A stretch of 34,285 bases of DNA. Source: Citrobacter sp. JGM124. GTDB lineage: Bacteria > Pseudomonadota > Gammaproteobacteria > Enterobacterales > Enterobacteriaceae. The position numbers were made by a program, and so were the translations under genes. The notes under the pieces were generated by a model that saw only the letters and a list, made by a program, of their open reading frames with translations, was not told the DNA's origin and made no database searches. This document shows, piece after piece, positions 9,710 to 20,247 of this stretch; position 1 is the first letter of the stretch, and every line of letters starts with the position of its first letter. The stretch is from contig NZ_JAERJD010000013.1 of NCBI RefSeq assembly GCF_018257795.1, forward strand, positions 46,786-81,070, in the 5' to 3' direction.

Positions 9710-10836
9710 GATGTTACCTGACTCTGTTTCAATGCATTCAAAATTCGGTGACAGGCCTTGCCATCACCATAAGGATTATGTGCACGACTCATGTTGTGAT
9801 AACTCTGGTCGTCATGCAGCAGCTCATTAACTGCCGCAATAATTGCGTCTTCATGGGTACCCACTAAACGCACGGTTCCTGCTTCAACGGCTTCTGGCCG
9901 CTCTGTACTGTCACGCATTACCAGCACAGGTTTTCCTAAAGAAGGAGCCTCTTCCTGAATGCCTCCGGAGTCGGTCAGAATCAGCCAGGATTTATCCATC
10001 AGATAGACAAAGGGCAGATACTCCTGGGGTTCAATCAGAATCACGTTATCCACATGCCCCAGAATACGTCCCACGGGCTCACGAACGTTGGGGTTGAGAT
10101 GTACCGGATACACGATCTGCACATTACTATGTTGTGACGCAATGGTCGCCAGTGCATGGCAGATACGCTCAAATCCGTTGCCGAAACTTTCCCGACGGTG
10201 CCCGGTGACCAGAATCATTTTTTTGCTGTTATCAAGAAACCCATGCTGTTGCTCAAGACGCTGGCGCAGAGAGGTCGTGGACAGCATACGGTCTCGCACA
10301 GTAATCAGGGCATCAATCACGGTATTTCCGGTAACGTAAATCTGTTTGTCCGAAATATTTTCCCGTAACAGATTTTGCCGTGAGTTTTCTGTCGGCGCAA
10401 AATGCCAGGTCGCAAGATGGCCTGCCAGAGTACGATTGGCTTCTTCAGGCCAGGGGGAATAGAGGTCACCCGTGCGCAGCCCAGCTTCAACGTGGCCCAC
10501 TCGAATACGCTGATAAAAAGCCGCCAGACTGGCTGCAACAGTTGTGGTGGTATCGCCATGCACCAGAACCACATCAGGCTTAAATGACTCAAGAATTGGC
10601 TTTAAACCTTCCAAAATGCGACAGGTTATTTCCGTCAGTCCCTGTCCTGGTTGCATGATATTCAGATCATAATCCGGCTTAATCGAAAACAGGTTTAACA
10701 CCTGATCTAACATCTCACGATGTTGTGCCGTTACACAGACTTTCGCTTCAAAAAATGCATCTTTTGCTAATGCATCCACCAAAGGTGCCATTTTAATGGC
10801 CTCTGGTCGTGTTCCAAAAACAGTTAACACTTTCAC
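9706..10836 (-). CDS. wecB: UDP-GlcNAc 2-epimerase WecB
   Basis: Non-hydrolysing epimerase interconverting UDP-GlcNAc and UDP-ManNAc, the first dedicated step toward ManNAcA. Conserved motifs are FGTRPEAIK near the N terminus, VHGDTTTT and [10 protein letters not shown] in the middle, [10 protein letters not shown] and [20 protein letters not shown] in the C-terminal half. The frame is open up to 10884, but the GTG at 10836 starts the protein exactly where the family does ([12 protein letters not shown]), has AAGAGA upstream and gives 376 residues as in E. coli. A 60-bp gap separates it from wzzE. Confidence 0.96.
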   Translation of the reverse strand: MKVLTVFGTRPEAIKMAPLVDALAKDAFFEAKVCVTAQHREMLDQVLNLFSIKPDYDLNIMQPGQGLTEITCRILEGLKPILESFKPDVVLVHGDTTTTVAASLAAFYQRIRVGHVEAGLRTGDLYSPWPEEANRTLAGHLATWHFAPTENSRQNLLRENISDKQIYVTGNTVIDALITVRDRMLSTTSLRQRLEQQHGFLDNSKKMILVTGHRRESFGNGFERICHALATIASQHSNVQIVYPVHLNPNVREPVGRILGHVDNVILIEPQEYLPFVYLMDKSWLILTDSGGIQEEAPSLGKPVLVMRDSTERPEAVEAGTVRLVGTHEDAIIAAVNELLHDDQSYHNMSRAHNPYGDGKACHRILNALKQSQVTS

Positions 10837-10896
10837 GGCGATTCTCTTAGGTTGGAAAGGTGGGAGCCATCCTTTATCACCCACCAGGAAAAGTCT

Positions 10897-11943
10897 CTAT
10901 AACGTTTTTTGACGGCGAGCCAGGGCGACGCCTGCACCGATAAGCGCCCCTACAGTCCCCCACATAATCATCAGGAATGCACGGCGAGGGCTGTCGCGTT
11001 TCACTGGCTCTTCTGGGGTACGTAAATAACGGTAGGTTTGAAAATGAGAATCAAGGGAAGGCTCCGTACTCAGTACGTTTAACAATGCCACATTTTGGTC
11101 ATAATCAATATCTGAGGTTGGGCCCATTGCCTGAAGATTTTCCAGACGAGCCTGTAGCATTGGACGTCCCAGCATAAACATTTCTGAGTCAGGGATTTCG
11201 TCAGCGGGTATCCCAGTCTGGCTGCGATTGATATTTTGTTGTTCAGCGATCCTTAACGCCTCTTTGACACTCTTCAGTTTGCGATCAAAGAGAGCCTGGG
11301 CAACCGCCTCCTGCCGCTTAACCTGTGCATTTAGCTGTGTGGTACGTGCAGCCCAGCGCCCCAAGAGTTCACCATTGAGATGGCGAGTGGCTCGTGCGCT
11401 GGAAAAATCCACATACTGACGTAAGAGGCTATTCGAGTCTGAAGCAGTTTCAGCCACCAGTCTGACACTGTCATCAAGATTCCTGCTCGCATCACCTGGC
11501 GTAAACTGAATATTATTAATGAGCTCATCCAGTAATGCGGCATCGGCCCGACTGTCTCCCTCCAGACGCTGCTTGTAATAATCGCTCTGTAGCCAAAAAT
11601 CACGTCGAGTATCATAAGCTGAAAGCTGCCGTAAAAACGCTTTATAAACCTGGTCCATTACCGAAGGCTGATCTGCAGAAACGAGATCCCCACGCAAGTC
11701 CTGATTACGCAAAAATTGCTGTTGAGTATAGTAAGGCCCCAGCATATTCACTGTAGGGCCGTCGGTAATTGCCGTCGCACTCCACTCTTGTTTAGCCAAA
11801 AAACCATAGAGCAGAGCACTGGCAGCAAAAAGGACCGCGATGCTAACAATCCAGAGCTTCCCTTGCCACAGCGTGCGGAATAAACCACGAATATCCAGCT
11901 CATTGTCTATCACCGGTTGTCTGTCTGGTCTGTACTCTTGCAT
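10897..11943 (-). CDS. wzzE: ECA chain-length regulator WzzE
   Basis: Polysaccharide co-polymerase of the Wzz family that sets the modal length of ECA chains and works with WzyE and WzxE. It has the usual plan of two membrane helices, around residues 30-52 and near the C terminus (FLMIMWGTVGALIGAGVALA), enclosing a large helical periplasmic domain; a proline-containing segment (EEPVKRDSPRR) precedes the second helix. GTG and ATG codons are adjacent at the start. I use the ATG at 11943, which has GGGGA upstream and gives 348 residues, the E. coli length. Confidence 0.94.
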   Translation of the reverse strand: MQEYRPDRQPVIDNELDIRGLFRTLWQGKLWIVSIAVLFAASALLYGFLAKQEWSATAITDGPTVNMLGPYYTQQQFLRNQDLRGDLVSADQPSVMDQVYKAFLRQLSAYDTRRDFWLQSDYYKQRLEGDSRADAALLDELINNIQFTPGDASRNLDDSVRLVAETASDSNSLLRQYVDFSSARATRHLNGELLGRWAARTTQLNAQVKRQEAVAQALFDRKLKSVKEALRIAEQQNINRSQTGIPADEIPDSEMFMLGRPMLQARLENLQAMGPTSDIDYDQNVALLNVLSTEPSLDSHFQTYRYLRTPEEPVKRDSPRRAFLMIMWGTVGALIGAGVALARRQKTL

Positions 11944-11963
11944 CACTTCCCCTGTTTATCAGG

Positions 11964-13061
11964 TTAAATTTTTACGCCGCTGACACTGTTTCTGCGGGTC
12001 CGACGTTTATGGCGTCTGATAAATCGCGCCACTTTCCAGGCACGCTTAATACAAAAATCATACAGCACAAACGCAAGCAAAAATAATGCCAACATGAACC
12101 ATTCAGGAATGAATTTTACGTATTCACCAATAATACCAACCGCCGCCAGCACAACGGCAGCAAACGTAATCAGCACAAAAGCCTGACGCGACGTAAAGCC
12201 TGCACGCATAATCAAGTGATGAATATGCTGACGGTCAGGAGAGAAGGGACTCATACCTTTTCTGAGGCGACGATACATAATCGCAACCATGTCCATTAAT
12301 GGAATAGCGATAATCCATAACGCTGTTACTGGGCTGATTGGATGTGTTTCTCCCTGTGTTGTCTCCAGCAGTATCCAAATAACAGTGAAGCCAATCAAAG
12401 TACTACCCGCATCGCCCATAAACACTTTAAAACGGTGCCCCAGGATTCCCAGATTTAATAAAATATAAGGTAAAATCGCAGCAATCATCGCGAAGCACAG
12501 CATCGCGAGGCTGTACTGTCCTGATAATGTGAGAATAATCCCTAAAGCCGCAAAAGATACCGACGACAGTCCACCTAATAAGCCGTCAATACCATCCACC
12601 ATATTAAAAGCATTGATGGCTGCCCATACCGCAAACAAGGTGAGGAAATAACCAAACGGCCCCAGCGTCATTTCCCAATTGCCGAATATATGACCCAGAC
12701 TAGCCAGATGAAGACCAGCAAAACACATCATAACTATGCCGATAATAGCTTGAATAGAGGCGCGAATTTTCACACTAATATCAAAGCGATCATCCAATGC
12801 GCCAATAAAGACCAGAACACCGGCACAGAAGATATAAAGAGAGGCATGGGGGATGTAGTACTGAGTGATAAAAAAAGTAAAACAGATACCTGCGTAAACT
12901 GAGATGCCTCCGACCAGTGGAATCAATCCCTGATGGCGTTTACGGTAATTGGGTTTATCAACCAAACCGATTTTTTTAGCCACAGTACGTGCAAAAAAAA
13001 TGAACACAGTTGTGAATACAAAAATCAGGGTTAGATCAGTTCCGGCATTAATTAAGTTCAC
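11964..13061 (-). CDS. wecA: undecaprenyl-phosphate GlcNAc-1-phosphate transferase WecA
   Basis: Starts ECA (and commonly O-antigen) assembly by transferring GlcNAc-1-phosphate from UDP-GlcNAc to undecaprenyl phosphate. It belongs to the polyprenyl-phosphate HexNAc-1-P transferase superfamily, with about eleven membrane helices. The catalytic landmarks are present: DDRFD (90-94), NAFNMVDGIDGL (150-161), the VFMGDAGS block near 213-220 and HIHH (279-282). The 365 residues compare with 367 in E. coli. The start codon is GTG with a weak AGAG ribosome site. It is the first gene of the ECA cluster, and a promoter candidate lies about 100 bp upstream. Confidence 0.96.
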   Translation of the reverse strand: MNLINAGTDLTLIFVFTTVFIFFARTVAKKIGLVDKPNYRKRHQGLIPLVGGISVYAGICFTFFITQYYIPHASLYIFCAGVLVFIGALDDRFDISVKIRASIQAIIGIVMMCFAGLHLASLGHIFGNWEMTLGPFGYFLTLFAVWAAINAFNMVDGIDGLLGGLSSVSFAALGIILTLSGQYSLAMLCFAMIAAILPYILLNLGILGHRFKVFMGDAGSTLIGFTVIWILLETTQGETHPISPVTALWIIAIPLMDMVAIMYRRLRKGMSPFSPDRQHIHHLIMRAGFTSRQAFVLITFAAVVLAAVGIIGEYVKFIPEWFMLALFLLAFVLYDFCIKRAWKVARFIRRHKRRTRRNSVSGVKI

Positions 13062-13158
13062 AATGCAAGCTCTCTGAAAAAGATGCAGTTATAAGGTTAA
13101 CATAGTCGAAGATAATTCCGTCCTGAGATGAGTTAACATCAGCTATTGCAGGATAATG

Positions 13159-13188
13159 TATTTATTTACTTGTTAATCAAGTTGTCAA
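13159..13188 (-). promoter_or_regulatory. candidate promoter of the wec operon
   Basis: On the minus strand a perfect -35 box TTGACA (13183-13188) is followed by an 18-bp spacer and a modest -10 box TAAATA (13159-13164). The leader to the wecA GTG would be about 90 nt. An inverted repeat CTTG-TTAAT-CAAG (13169-13181) fills most of the spacer. In E. coli a promoter is also found between rho and wecA. I saw no ops/JUMPstart element here. Confidence 0.5.
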
Positions 13189-13251
13189 TCGCATTTACAA
13201 TAACCACATCGGTCCATGATAATTGGTTGCTTATCGTATCTGTGTATAAAG

Positions 13252-13280
13252 AAAAACGCCACGACTTAGCGTGGCGTTTT
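13252..13280 (-). terminator. rho-independent terminator downstream of rho
   Basis: A perfect CGCCACG/CGTGGCG stem (13257-13263 with 13270-13276) and 6-nt loop, flanked by A5 and T4 so the hairpin can act on either strand. It lies 15 nt after the rho stop codon and insulates rho from the wec promoter. Confidence 0.85.
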
Positions 13281-13295
13281 CTGTATATTTATCAA

Positions 13296-14555
13296 TTAGG
13301 AGCGCTTCATCATATCGAAGAATTCATCGTTGGTCTTCGTCATCGCCAATTTATTGATCAAGAACTCCATTGCATCAATCTCACCCATCGGATGAATAAT
13401 TCTGCGCAGTATCCACATCTTCTGTAGTTCTTCCTGAGATGTGAGCAGTTCTTCTTTACGGGTACCGGAACGGTTGTAGTCAATAGCCGGGAAGACACGT
13501 TTTTCAGCAATCTTACGCGAAAGGTGCAGTTCCATATTGCCAGTACCTTTAAACTCTTCATAGATAACTTCATCCATTTTAGAGCCGGTATCCACCAACG
13601 CAGTGGCGATAATCGTCAGGCTACCACCTTCTTCGACGTTACGTGCAGCACCAAAGAAACGCTTTGGACGATGCAGGGCATTGGCATCAACCCCGCCCGT
13701 CAGGACTTTACCAGAAGCCGGTACCACGGTGTTATAAGCGCGCGCCAGACGGGTAATGGAGTCAAGCAGAATGATGACGTCTTTTTTATGTTCCACCAGA
13801 CGTTTGGCTTTTTCGATAACCATTTCAGCAACCTGAACATGACGCGAAGCTGGTTCGTCAAAGGTAGAGGCAACAACCTCACCTTTTACCAGACGCTGCA
13901 TTTCAGTTACTTCTTCTGGGCGTTCATCGATAAGTAAAACCATCAACACACAATCAGGATGGTTATAGGCAATGCTCTGGGCAATATTCTGCAACAGCAT
14001 TGTTTTACCGGCTTTCGGTGGTGCCACAATAAGGCCACGCTGACCACGACCAATCGGTGATGCTAAATCCAGGACACGCGCTGTTAAATCTTCAGTTGAC
14101 CCGTTACCGCGCTCCATACGCAAACGTGAATTCGCATGCAGAGGAGTTAAGTTTTCAAAGAGGATTTTATTACGGGCGTTTTCCGGTTTGTCGTAGTTAA
14201 CTTCGTTAACTTTCAGTAGCGCAAAATAACGCTCACCCTCTTTTGGCGGGCGAATCTTACCAGAAATGGTATCCCCGGTGCGGAGGTTAAAACGACGGAT
14301 TTGGCTGGGAGAAACATAGATATCATCAGGACCGGCGAGGTAGGAACTGTCTGCTGAGCGGAGGAATCCAAATCCATCCTGCAGTATTTCCAGTACACCA
14401 TCACCAAAGATGTCTTCACCACTCTTAGCATGTTGCTTCAGGATGGCAAAAATAATGTCCTGCTTACGCATACGAGCCAGATTTTCCAGCCCCATACTTT
14501 CGCCGAGAGTAATCAGTTCAGAAACCGGCGTATTCTTTAATTCGGTAAGATTCAT
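13296..14555 (-). CDS. rho: transcription termination factor Rho
   Basis: Hexameric RNA-dependent ATPase/helicase that ends transcription at untranslated C-rich RNA. There are 419 residues, exactly as in E. coli. The N-terminal RNA-binding domain carries the RNP-like DGFGFLR (60-66); the ATPase domain has the P-loop APPKAGKT (178-185), Walker [15 protein letters not shown], the Q-loop region and the R-loop [19 protein letters not shown]. The gene order trxA-rho-wecA is the conserved enteric one. Rho is autogenously controlled in E. coli through its long leader; a comparable leader of about 350 nt lies upstream here. Confidence 0.98.
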   Translation of the reverse strand: MNLTELKNTPVSELITLGESMGLENLARMRKQDIIFAILKQHAKSGEDIFGDGVLEILQDGFGFLRSADSSYLAGPDDIYVSPSQIRRFNLRTGDTISGKIRPPKEGERYFALLKVNEVNYDKPENARNKILFENLTPLHANSRLRMERGNGSTEDLTARVLDLASPIGRGQRGLIVAPPKAGKTMLLQNIAQSIAYNHPDCVLMVLLIDERPEEVTEMQRLVKGEVVASTFDEPASRHVQVAEMVIEKAKRLVEHKKDVIILLDSITRLARAYNTVVPASGKVLTGGVDANALHRPKRFFGAARNVEEGGSLTIIATALVDTGSKMDEVIYEEFKGTGNMELHLSRKIAEKRVFPAIDYNRSGTRKEELLTSQEELQKMWILRRIIHPMGEIDAMEFLINKLAMTKTNDEFFDMMKRS

Positions 14556-14911
14556 AATGGTGGGTTCTTAAACTCGGGGGAGATCTCAAACTTATTTCGT
14601 GAATGGTATGGCAGAAGAGTCCATGCCTGTTAAGTGGTCACCATGCATGTCTTATCGCTGCCTGGTCCTAAGAAAAACACAGAACTGAAACGATTGAATG
14701 AATGATAAACCCGGAACCGGTTATGCATCCTTTATTTGCTGGCAAAGAAAATATATCAAACAGCATATAGATAGGAGGCACTGGGTATTGCTAAAGATTT
14801 AAACTACAAGACAAGTTCAAAAAGCAGTGGAGATAACTTAGCACGACTAAAGCCGGGCGTCCAGCAGCTAACAAAAAAAGTCAACCCTGAACGCACCGGA
14901 ACAAAATTTCA
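14556..14911 (-). promoter_or_regulatory. rho leader / trxA-rho intergenic region
   Basis: A 356-bp stretch between trxA and rho without a conserved long gene. It matches in place the E. coli rho leader, where transcription starts well upstream and early Rho-dependent attenuation regulates rho. A 32-codon ORF (14630-14728) in it may be rhoL. I could not choose a convincing promoter or a terminator for trxA; the region is A/T-rich with scattered weak -10-like hexamers. Confidence 0.6.
14630..14728 (-). CDS. rhoL: possible rho operon leader peptide RhoL
   Basis: A 32-codon ORF on the minus strand ends 75 bp before the rho start codon. Its place and length fit the 33-residue leader peptide RhoL of E. 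coli, and from memory the two share an internal RFSS. Apart from that short match the sequences differ, and the AAAGG before the ATG is too close to serve as a normal ribosome site. The ORF may therefore be a chance frame or a poorly translated relic of the attenuation region. Confidence 0.35.
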   Translation of the reverse strand: MHNRFRVYHSFNRFSSVFFLGPGSDKTCMVTT

Positions 14912-15241
14912 TTATGCCAGGTTAGCATCCAAAAATTCTTTCAACTGGCCTTTTGATAATGCACCGACCTTAGTTGCGGCAACTTCACCATTCTTAAACA
15001 ACAGCAAAGTCGGTATGCCACGAATACCGTATTTAGGTGCAGTACCTGGGTTCTCGTCAATATTGAGTTTAGCCACAGTCAACTGCCCTTGGTATTCCTC
15101 GGCAATTTCACTAAGGATTGGGGCAATCATTTTACAAGGACCACACCACTCAGCCCAGAAATCAACTAACGTTACGCCATCAGCTTTCAGAACGTCTGTC
15201 TCGAAACTGTCATCTGTCAGGTGAATAATTTTATCGCTCAT
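14912..15241 (-). CDS. trxA: thioredoxin 1 TrxA
   Basis: Cytosolic thiol-disulfide reductant recycled by thioredoxin reductase. The 109 residues include the active site W32-C33-G34-P35-C36, Asp27 in LVDFWAEW, and the cis-proline in [11 protein letters not shown]. The protein differs from E. coli thioredoxin 1 at only a handful of positions. A GGAG ribosome site lies six bases before the ATG. The gene is divergent from rhlB across 131 bp. Confidence 0.98.
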   Translation of the reverse strand: MSDKIIHLTDDSFETDVLKADGVTLVDFWAEWCGPCKMIAPILSEIAEEYQGQLTVAKLNIDENPGTAPKYGIRGIPTLLLFKNGEVAATKVGALSKGQLKEFLDANLA

Positions 15242-15270
15242 GTTCTACTCCACAGGATTATGTCTACCTT

Positions 15271-15291
15271 GTTGGTGTAGTATTAACCAAC
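15271..15291. promoter_or_regulatory. inverted repeat in the trxA-rhlB divergent region
   Basis: GTTGGT and ACCAAC form a perfect 6-bp inverted repeat with a 9-bp spacer, 30-50 bp upstream of trxA, overlapping an A/T-rich segment where a -10 box could lie. It could be an operator or an RNA stem in the trxA leader; I do not recognise a specific regulator site. Confidence 0.35.
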
Positions 15292-15372
15292 GCAGGATGA
15301 CTTTATTTCACTCCGTTTATTTCAACGGATGTGCTTTCGTAAAGCAATAGTAAACTGATATTCTACCACACT

Positions 15373-16650
15373 ATGAGCAAAACACATTTGACTGAAAAGA
15401 AGTTTTCCGACTTCGCCCTGCACCCTAAAGTGGTTGAAGCCCTTGAAAAAAAAGGATTTCATAACTGCACTCCTATTCAGGCATTAGCACTTCCGCTAAC
15501 GCTTGCGAATCGTGACGTGGCAGGGCAGGCGCAAACTGGTACCGGCAAAACGATGGCGTTTCTTACGTCAACGTTCCATTATTTACTCTCTCACCCCGCT
15601 TCAGAGAACCGTCAGGTGAATCAGCCACGAGCATTGATCATGGCACCGACCCGCGAATTAGCGGTGCAGATTCACTCTGATGCAGAGCCCCTGGCAGCAG
15701 CAACAGGCCTCAAACTGGGGCTGGCTTATGGTGGCGACGGCTACGATAAACAGCTTAAAGTTCTGGAAAACGGTGTTGATATCCTGATTGGCACCACGGG
15801 TCGTTTAATCGACTATGCCAAACAGAATCATATTAATTTGGGTGCGATTCAGGTCGTTGTTCTGGATGAAGCCGATCGCATGTACGATTTAGGCTTTATT
15901 AAAGATATTCGTTGGCTGTTCCGTCGTATGCCGCCGGTGACCCAGCGCCTTAACATGCTGTTCTCCGCAACGCTTTCTTATCGAGTCAGGGAACTGGCAT
16001 TTGAACAAATGAACAATGCGGAATACGTCGAAGTAGAACCGGAGCAAAAAACGGGACACCGCATCAAAGAAGAACTGTTCTACCCTTCCAATGAAGAAAA
16101 AATGCGTTTATTGCAGACGCTAATTGAAGAAGAGTGGCCAGATCGGGCTATCATTTTCGCGAATACCAAGCACCGTTGCGAGAGTATTTGGGGACATTTA
16201 GCGGCGGACGGTCATCGTGTAGGTCTGCTTACTGGTGATGTTGCGCAGAAAAAACGCCTGCGGATCCTTGAAGCCTTTACCCGCGGTGATTTAGATATTT
16301 TAGTCGCCACCGATGTCGCGGCGCGAGGTTTACATATCCCTGCCGTAACCCACGTATTTAATTATGACCTTCCTGATGATTGTGAAGACTATGTGCATCG
16401 TATTGGTCGTACTGGTCGGGCGGGCGCTAGCGGCCACTCAATCAGCCTGGCATGTGAAGAGTATGCGCTGAATCTTCCCGCGATTGAGACTTATATTGGG
16501 CACTCAATTCCCGTCAGCAAGTATAATTCTGACGCATTACTAAATGATCTGCCTGCACCAAAACGTCTGTCTCGTAGTCGTCCAGGCAACAGTCAGCGCC
16601 GGGGAAATGGTAATTCAGCACCCCGTAATAATCGTCGACGCACAGGTTAA
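15373..16650 (+). CDS. rhlB: ATP-dependent RNA helicase RhlB
   Basis: DEAD-box helicase that unwinds RNA within the RNase E degradosome, binding RNase E and feeding PNPase. It has 425 residues (E. coli 421). Motifs in order: the Q motif [26 protein letters not shown] region, Walker A AQTGTGKT (53-60), PTREL (92-96), DEAD (165-168), SAT (198-200), and the C-terminal RGLHIP and [10 protein letters not shown] motifs, then a basic Arg/Asn-rich tail. I see no clear Shine-Dalgarno sequence before the ATG. gppA follows after six bases, so the two form an operon. Confidence 0.97.
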   Translation: MSKTHLTEKKFSDFALHPKVVEALEKKGFHNCTPIQALALPLTLANRDVAGQAQTGTGKTMAFLTSTFHYLLSHPASENRQVNQPRALIMAPTRELAVQIHSDAEPLAAATGLKLGLAYGGDGYDKQLKVLENGVDILIGTTGRLIDYAKQNHINLGAIQVVVLDEADRMYDLGFIKDIRWLFRRMPPVTQRLNMLFSATLSYRVRELAFEQMNNAEYVEVEPEQKTGHRIKEELFYPSNEEKMRLLQTLIEEEWPDRAIIFANTKHRCESIWGHLAADGHRVGLLTGDVAQKKRLRILEAFTRGDLDILVATDVAARGLHIPAVTHVFNYDLPDDCEDYVHRIGRTGRAGASGHSISLACEEYALNLPAIETYIGHSIPVSKYNSDALLNDLPAPKRLSRSRPGNSQRRGNGNSAPRNNRRRTG

Positions 16651-16656
16651 AATGTT

Positions 16657-18141
16657 ATGACAGGCTCGGCCTCACTGTATGCAGCAATCGATTTAGGTTC
16701 TAACAGTTTTCATATGCTTGTAGTACGTGAGGTAGCGGGCAGTATCCAAACCCTCTCCCGCATCAAGAGAAAAGTACGTCTTGCTGCTGGTTTGAACCAT
16801 GACAACGTACTTTCTGTTGAAGCTATGGAGCGCGGCTGGCAATGTTTGCGCCTCTTCGCTGAACGTTTACAAGACATTCCCCAAGACCAAATGCGGGTTG
16901 TAGCCACAGCCACTCTGCGCCTGGCAGTCAATGCCGATGTGTTTCTTGCTAAAGCTCAGGAGATTCTTTCCTGTCCCGTGCAAGTTATCCGTGGCGAAGA
17001 AGAAGCCCGTTTGATTTATCAAGGCGTGGCTCATACCACGGGCGGAGCTGACCAGCGGCTGGTCGTCGATATTGGTGGAGCCAGTACCGAACTGATTGCT
17101 GGCAACGGGGCTCAGGCAACCGCATTATTTAGCCTGTCGATGGGGTGTGTGACCTGGCTTGAACGTTTTTTTAGCGACAGAAATCTCACTCAAGAGAACT
17201 TCATTGCCGCGGAAGCGGCTGCCAGTGAGACGCTGGAACCGGTGATTGACGAGCTGAAACATCAGGGCTGGAAAGTCTGTGTCGGCGCATCAGGAACGGT
17301 GCAGGCACTGCAAGAAATCATGATGGCCCAGGGTATGGATGAACGTATTACCCTGCCTAAATTACAACAACTCAAGCAACGAGCCATTCAGTGCGGCCGG
17401 CTTGAAGAGCTCGAAATTGAGGGGCTGACGCTGGAGCGAGCTTTAGTATTCCCCAGTGGCCTCGCTATCCTGATCGCCATTTTCAAACGGCTGGATATAG
17501 AGTGCATGACCCTTGCGGGCGGTGCCTTACGGGAAGGGTTAGTCTATGGCATGTTACACTTGGCGGTGAGCCAGGAAATTTGCCAGAGAACCTTACAAAC
17601 TGTCCAGCGTCGCTTCCTGGTCGATACCCATCAGGCAAAACGTGTTGCACAGTTGGCTGAAAATTTTGCGACCCAGGTTGCGCAAAGCTGGGAACTGGAC
17701 AGCCTGAGTCAGCAGTTACTGGCCAGTAGCGCATTGTTGCATGAAATCGGTTTGAGTATTGATTTCAAACATGCACCCCAGCATGCATCTTACCTGGTCC
17801 GTAATCTCGATTTACCGGGTTATACACCGTCCCAGAAAAAACTGCTGTCGACGTTGTTACTCAACCAGACCAACACCATTGACCTGTCATCCCTGCATCA
17901 GCAAAATGCGGTACCACCACGGATTGCGGAACGACTTTGCCGTTTGTTACGGTTGGCCATCGTCTTTGCTAACCGCCGCAGGGACGATACATTGCCCCTT
18001 ATCACCCTAAATACTCAGGGTGAAACCCTTGAACTGTCCCTGCCGGATAACTGGCTCAGTAACCATCCCCTCGGGGCAGAGCTACTGGAACAGGAAACCT
18101 TGTGGCAGAGTTATGTCCACTGGCCTTTGCGGGTAAATTAA
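16657..18141 (+). CDS. gppA: guanosine-5'-triphosphate,3'-diphosphate pyrophosphatase GppA
   Basis: Hydrolyses pppGpp to ppGpp, and can act as an exopolyphosphatase of the Ppx/GppA family. It has 494 residues as in E. coli. The ASKHA-type phosphate-binding motifs DLGSNSF (12-18) and VVDIGGAST (136-144) and the catalytic glutamate region GEEEAR (113-118) are visible; the second half is the HD-like all-helical domain with [21 protein letters not shown]. It lies 6 bp after rhlB. It is convergent with rep, only one base separating the two stop codons. Confidence 0.96.
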   Translation: MTGSASLYAAIDLGSNSFHMLVVREVAGSIQTLSRIKRKVRLAAGLNHDNVLSVEAMERGWQCLRLFAERLQDIPQDQMRVVATATLRLAVNADVFLAKAQEILSCPVQVIRGEEEARLIYQGVAHTTGGADQRLVVDIGGASTELIAGNGAQATALFSLSMGCVTWLERFFSDRNLTQENFIAAEAAASETLEPVIDELKHQGWKVCVGASGTVQALQEIMMAQGMDERITLPKLQQLKQRAIQCGRLEELEIEGLTLERALVFPSGLAILIAIFKRLDIECMTLAGGALREGLVYGMLHLAVSQEICQRTLQTVQRRFLVDTHQAKRVAQLAENFATQVAQSWELDSLSQQLLASSALLHEIGLSIDFKHAPQHASYLVRNLDLPGYTPSQKKLLSTLLLNQTNTIDLSSLHQQNAVPPRIAERLCRLLRLAIVFANRRRDDTLPLITLNTQGETLELSLPDNWLSNHPLGAELLEQETLWQSYVHWPLRVN

Positions 18142-18142
18142 G

Positions 18143-20164
18143 TCAATTTTTCTTCGCTTTTGCCAGCATTTCACGAATGCTGGCAACGTTATTCTGCCCT
18201 TTTTTCATGCGTTCTTCCGCAGAAACGGTCTTGCGTTCGGTTTCCCATAACAGGTCATCCTGGGGTAACTCCAGCAGGAAACGACTCGGTTCCGGGCGTA
18301 CCAGTTCGCCATACTGACGCCGTTCCTTACAGAGTGTAAAGGTCAGCTCTTTCTGGGCTCGGGTTATCCCCACATAGGCCAGGCGGCGTTCTTCATCCAC
18401 ATTATCCTCATCAATACTGCTTTGATGTGGCAGCAATCCTTCCTCCATTCCCACCAGATAAACATAGGGAAATTCCAGCCCTTTAGAGGCATGGAGGGTC
18501 ATCAGCTGAACCTGATCAGCAGTTTCATCACTCTCACCGCGTTCCATCATATCCCGTAAGGTAAAACGCGTGACAACTTGCGTCAGGGTCATCGGTTCAT
18601 CCAGATCGGTGCCTTCGAGCATGTCAGTCATCCAGCTAAACAGCTGGTTGACGTTCTTCATACGCATTTCCGCAGCCTTCGGCCCTGGGGAGGTTTCATA
18701 CAACCAGCTTTCATAATCAATACCATGAATCAGGTCACGTACAGCAGCAATGGGTTCACGTTCAGAAAGTCGCGTTATATCCTGTAACCAGTGCGTAAAA
18801 CGCTGTAGCGCTTCCAGACCACGGCCATTCAGCGTCTGCTCCAGCCCGAGGTCAAAACTGGCGTTAAACAGGCTTTTATTCCGCCCGGCGGCCCAGTCAC
18901 CTAGCTTCTGCAACGTTGCCGGACCAATTTCACGCCGTGGGGTATTCACAATGCGCAAAAAGGCACTGTCGTCATCGGGGTTAGTCAGGACACGTAAGTA
19001 AGCCAACAGGTCTTTAATTTCCGGCCGTGAGAAAAAGGATGTCCCCCCAGATATACGATAGGGAATGCGGTTTTGCATCAGCATTTTTTCAAACACCCGG
19101 GATTGATGATTACCGCGATACAGAATCGCGTAATCACCATAGGATGTCTTATTAATAAAGTGATGCGCAATAAGCTCCCCGATAACCCGTTCAGCTTCGT
19201 GTTCTTCGTGATTAGCGCTGACGACTTTTAACTCGCACCCATAGCCAAGTTCTGAGAACAGACGTTTTTCAAATACATGCGGGTTATTAGCAATCAAAAT
19301 ATTTGCTGCTTTAAGAATACGTCCCGAGGATCGATAGTTCTGCTCAAGCTTAATCACTTGCAGTGCTGGAAAATCTTTATTCAATAGCACCAGATTCTGT
19401 GGTCTGGCACCGCGCCAGGAGTAGATAGACTGGTCATCATCCCCCACTACCGTAAAGCGAGCTCTCGCCCCTGCAAGGAGCTTTACCAGCTCATACTGGA
19501 TAGTGTTGGTATCCTGATACTCATCCACCAGCAAATAACGGATACGATTTTGCCAGCGTTCCCGCACGTCTTCATTTTGTTGGAGCAACAGAGTAGGAAG
19601 CAGAATAAGGTCATCAAAATCAAGCACATTACAAGATTTCAGATGACTATCATAAAGCCCGTAGCAATGGGCAAAAATACGATCTCGTTCCCCTTTTGCC
19701 TGGGCAGCGGCGCCCGCGGGGGTCAGTAAATCATTTTTCCAGTTAGAAATCGTCGAGACCAGCTGCTTTAGTAAAACTTTATCGTCTTCAATCAGCCCTT
19801 CCGTTAGCTCTTTGAGTAACGCCATTTGGTCCGTGTCATCAAACAGTGAGAAGTTGGCTTTGATCCCCAGCGCCTTATATTCTCGCTTAATGATTTCCAG
19901 CCCGAGGGTATGAAAAGTGGCAATCATTAAACCGCGAGCTTCTTTACGGCCAAGGGTCTGGGCAACACGCTCTTTCATCTCGCGCGCGGCCTTGTTGGTA
20001 AAGGTTACCGCAGCAATATGGCGGGCCTGATATCCACACTCACGGATCAAATACGCGATTTTGTTAGTGATAACGCGAGTTTTACCTGAGCCGGCACCGG
20101 CTAAAACCAGGCAGGGCCCAGTGACAAATTCGACGGCTTGTTGTTGGCCTGGGTTTAAACGCAT
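18143..20164 (-). CDS. rep: ATP-dependent DNA helicase Rep
   Basis: Superfamily 1A 3'-to-5' helicase that helps replication forks pass protein roadblocks and aids restart. The ATG at 20164 gives 673 residues, the E. coli length; a TTG four codons earlier (20176) is open but has no ribosome site. Motifs: Walker A AGAGSGKT (22-29), [14 protein letters not shown], Walker [30 protein letters not shown] and the C-terminal [16 protein letters not shown] and [13 protein letters not shown]. The gene is divergent from ppiC, with 83 bp in between for both promoters. Confidence 0.97.
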   Translation of the reverse strand: MRLNPGQQQAVEFVTGPCLVLAGAGSGKTRVITNKIAYLIRECGYQARHIAAVTFTNKAAREMKERVAQTLGRKEARGLMIATFHTLGLEIIKREYKALGIKANFSLFDDTDQMALLKELTEGLIEDDKVLLKQLVSTISNWKNDLLTPAGAAAQAKGERDRIFAHCYGLYDSHLKSCNVLDFDDLILLPTLLLQQNEDVRERWQNRIRYLLVDEYQDTNTIQYELVKLLAGARARFTVVGDDDQSIYSWRGARPQNLVLLNKDFPALQVIKLEQNYRSSGRILKAANILIANNPHVFEKRLFSELGYGCELKVVSANHEEHEAERVIGELIAHHFINKTSYGDYAILYRGNHQSRVFEKMLMQNRIPYRISGGTSFFSRPEIKDLLAYLRVLTNPDDDSAFLRIVNTPRREIGPATLQKLGDWAAGRNKSLFNASFDLGLEQTLNGRGLEALQRFTHWLQDITRLSEREPIAAVRDLIHGIDYESWLYETSPGPKAAEMRMKNVNQLFSWMTDMLEGTDLDEPMTLTQVVTRFTLRDMMERGESDETADQVQLMTLHASKGLEFPYVYLVGMEEGLLPHQSSIDEDNVDEERRLAYVGITRAQKELTFTLCKERRQYGELVRPEPSRFLLELPQDDLLWETERKTVSAEERMKKGQNNVASIREMLAKAKKN

Positions 20165-20247
20165 AAAGTCACTCAATGAAAGTCAGGAGGGAAGAAAAAC
20201 AGCGTGGTAGTATAGCGAGCGAAATCCACATGACTCAAGGCAACATC

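Noticed and set aside
9706-10884. Longer WecB start at 10884
   Set aside because: The added 16 residues do not match the family; the GTG at 10836 gives the exact usual length.
13062-13295. ops/JUMPstart element for RfaH ahead of the ECA cluster
   Set aside because: I looked for the GGCGGTAG core on the minus strand between rho and wecA and did not find it.
13524-13937. 137-codon open frame on the plus strand
   Set aside because: It is antisense to rho, whose protein sequence is nearly invariant; no independent evidence for a gene.
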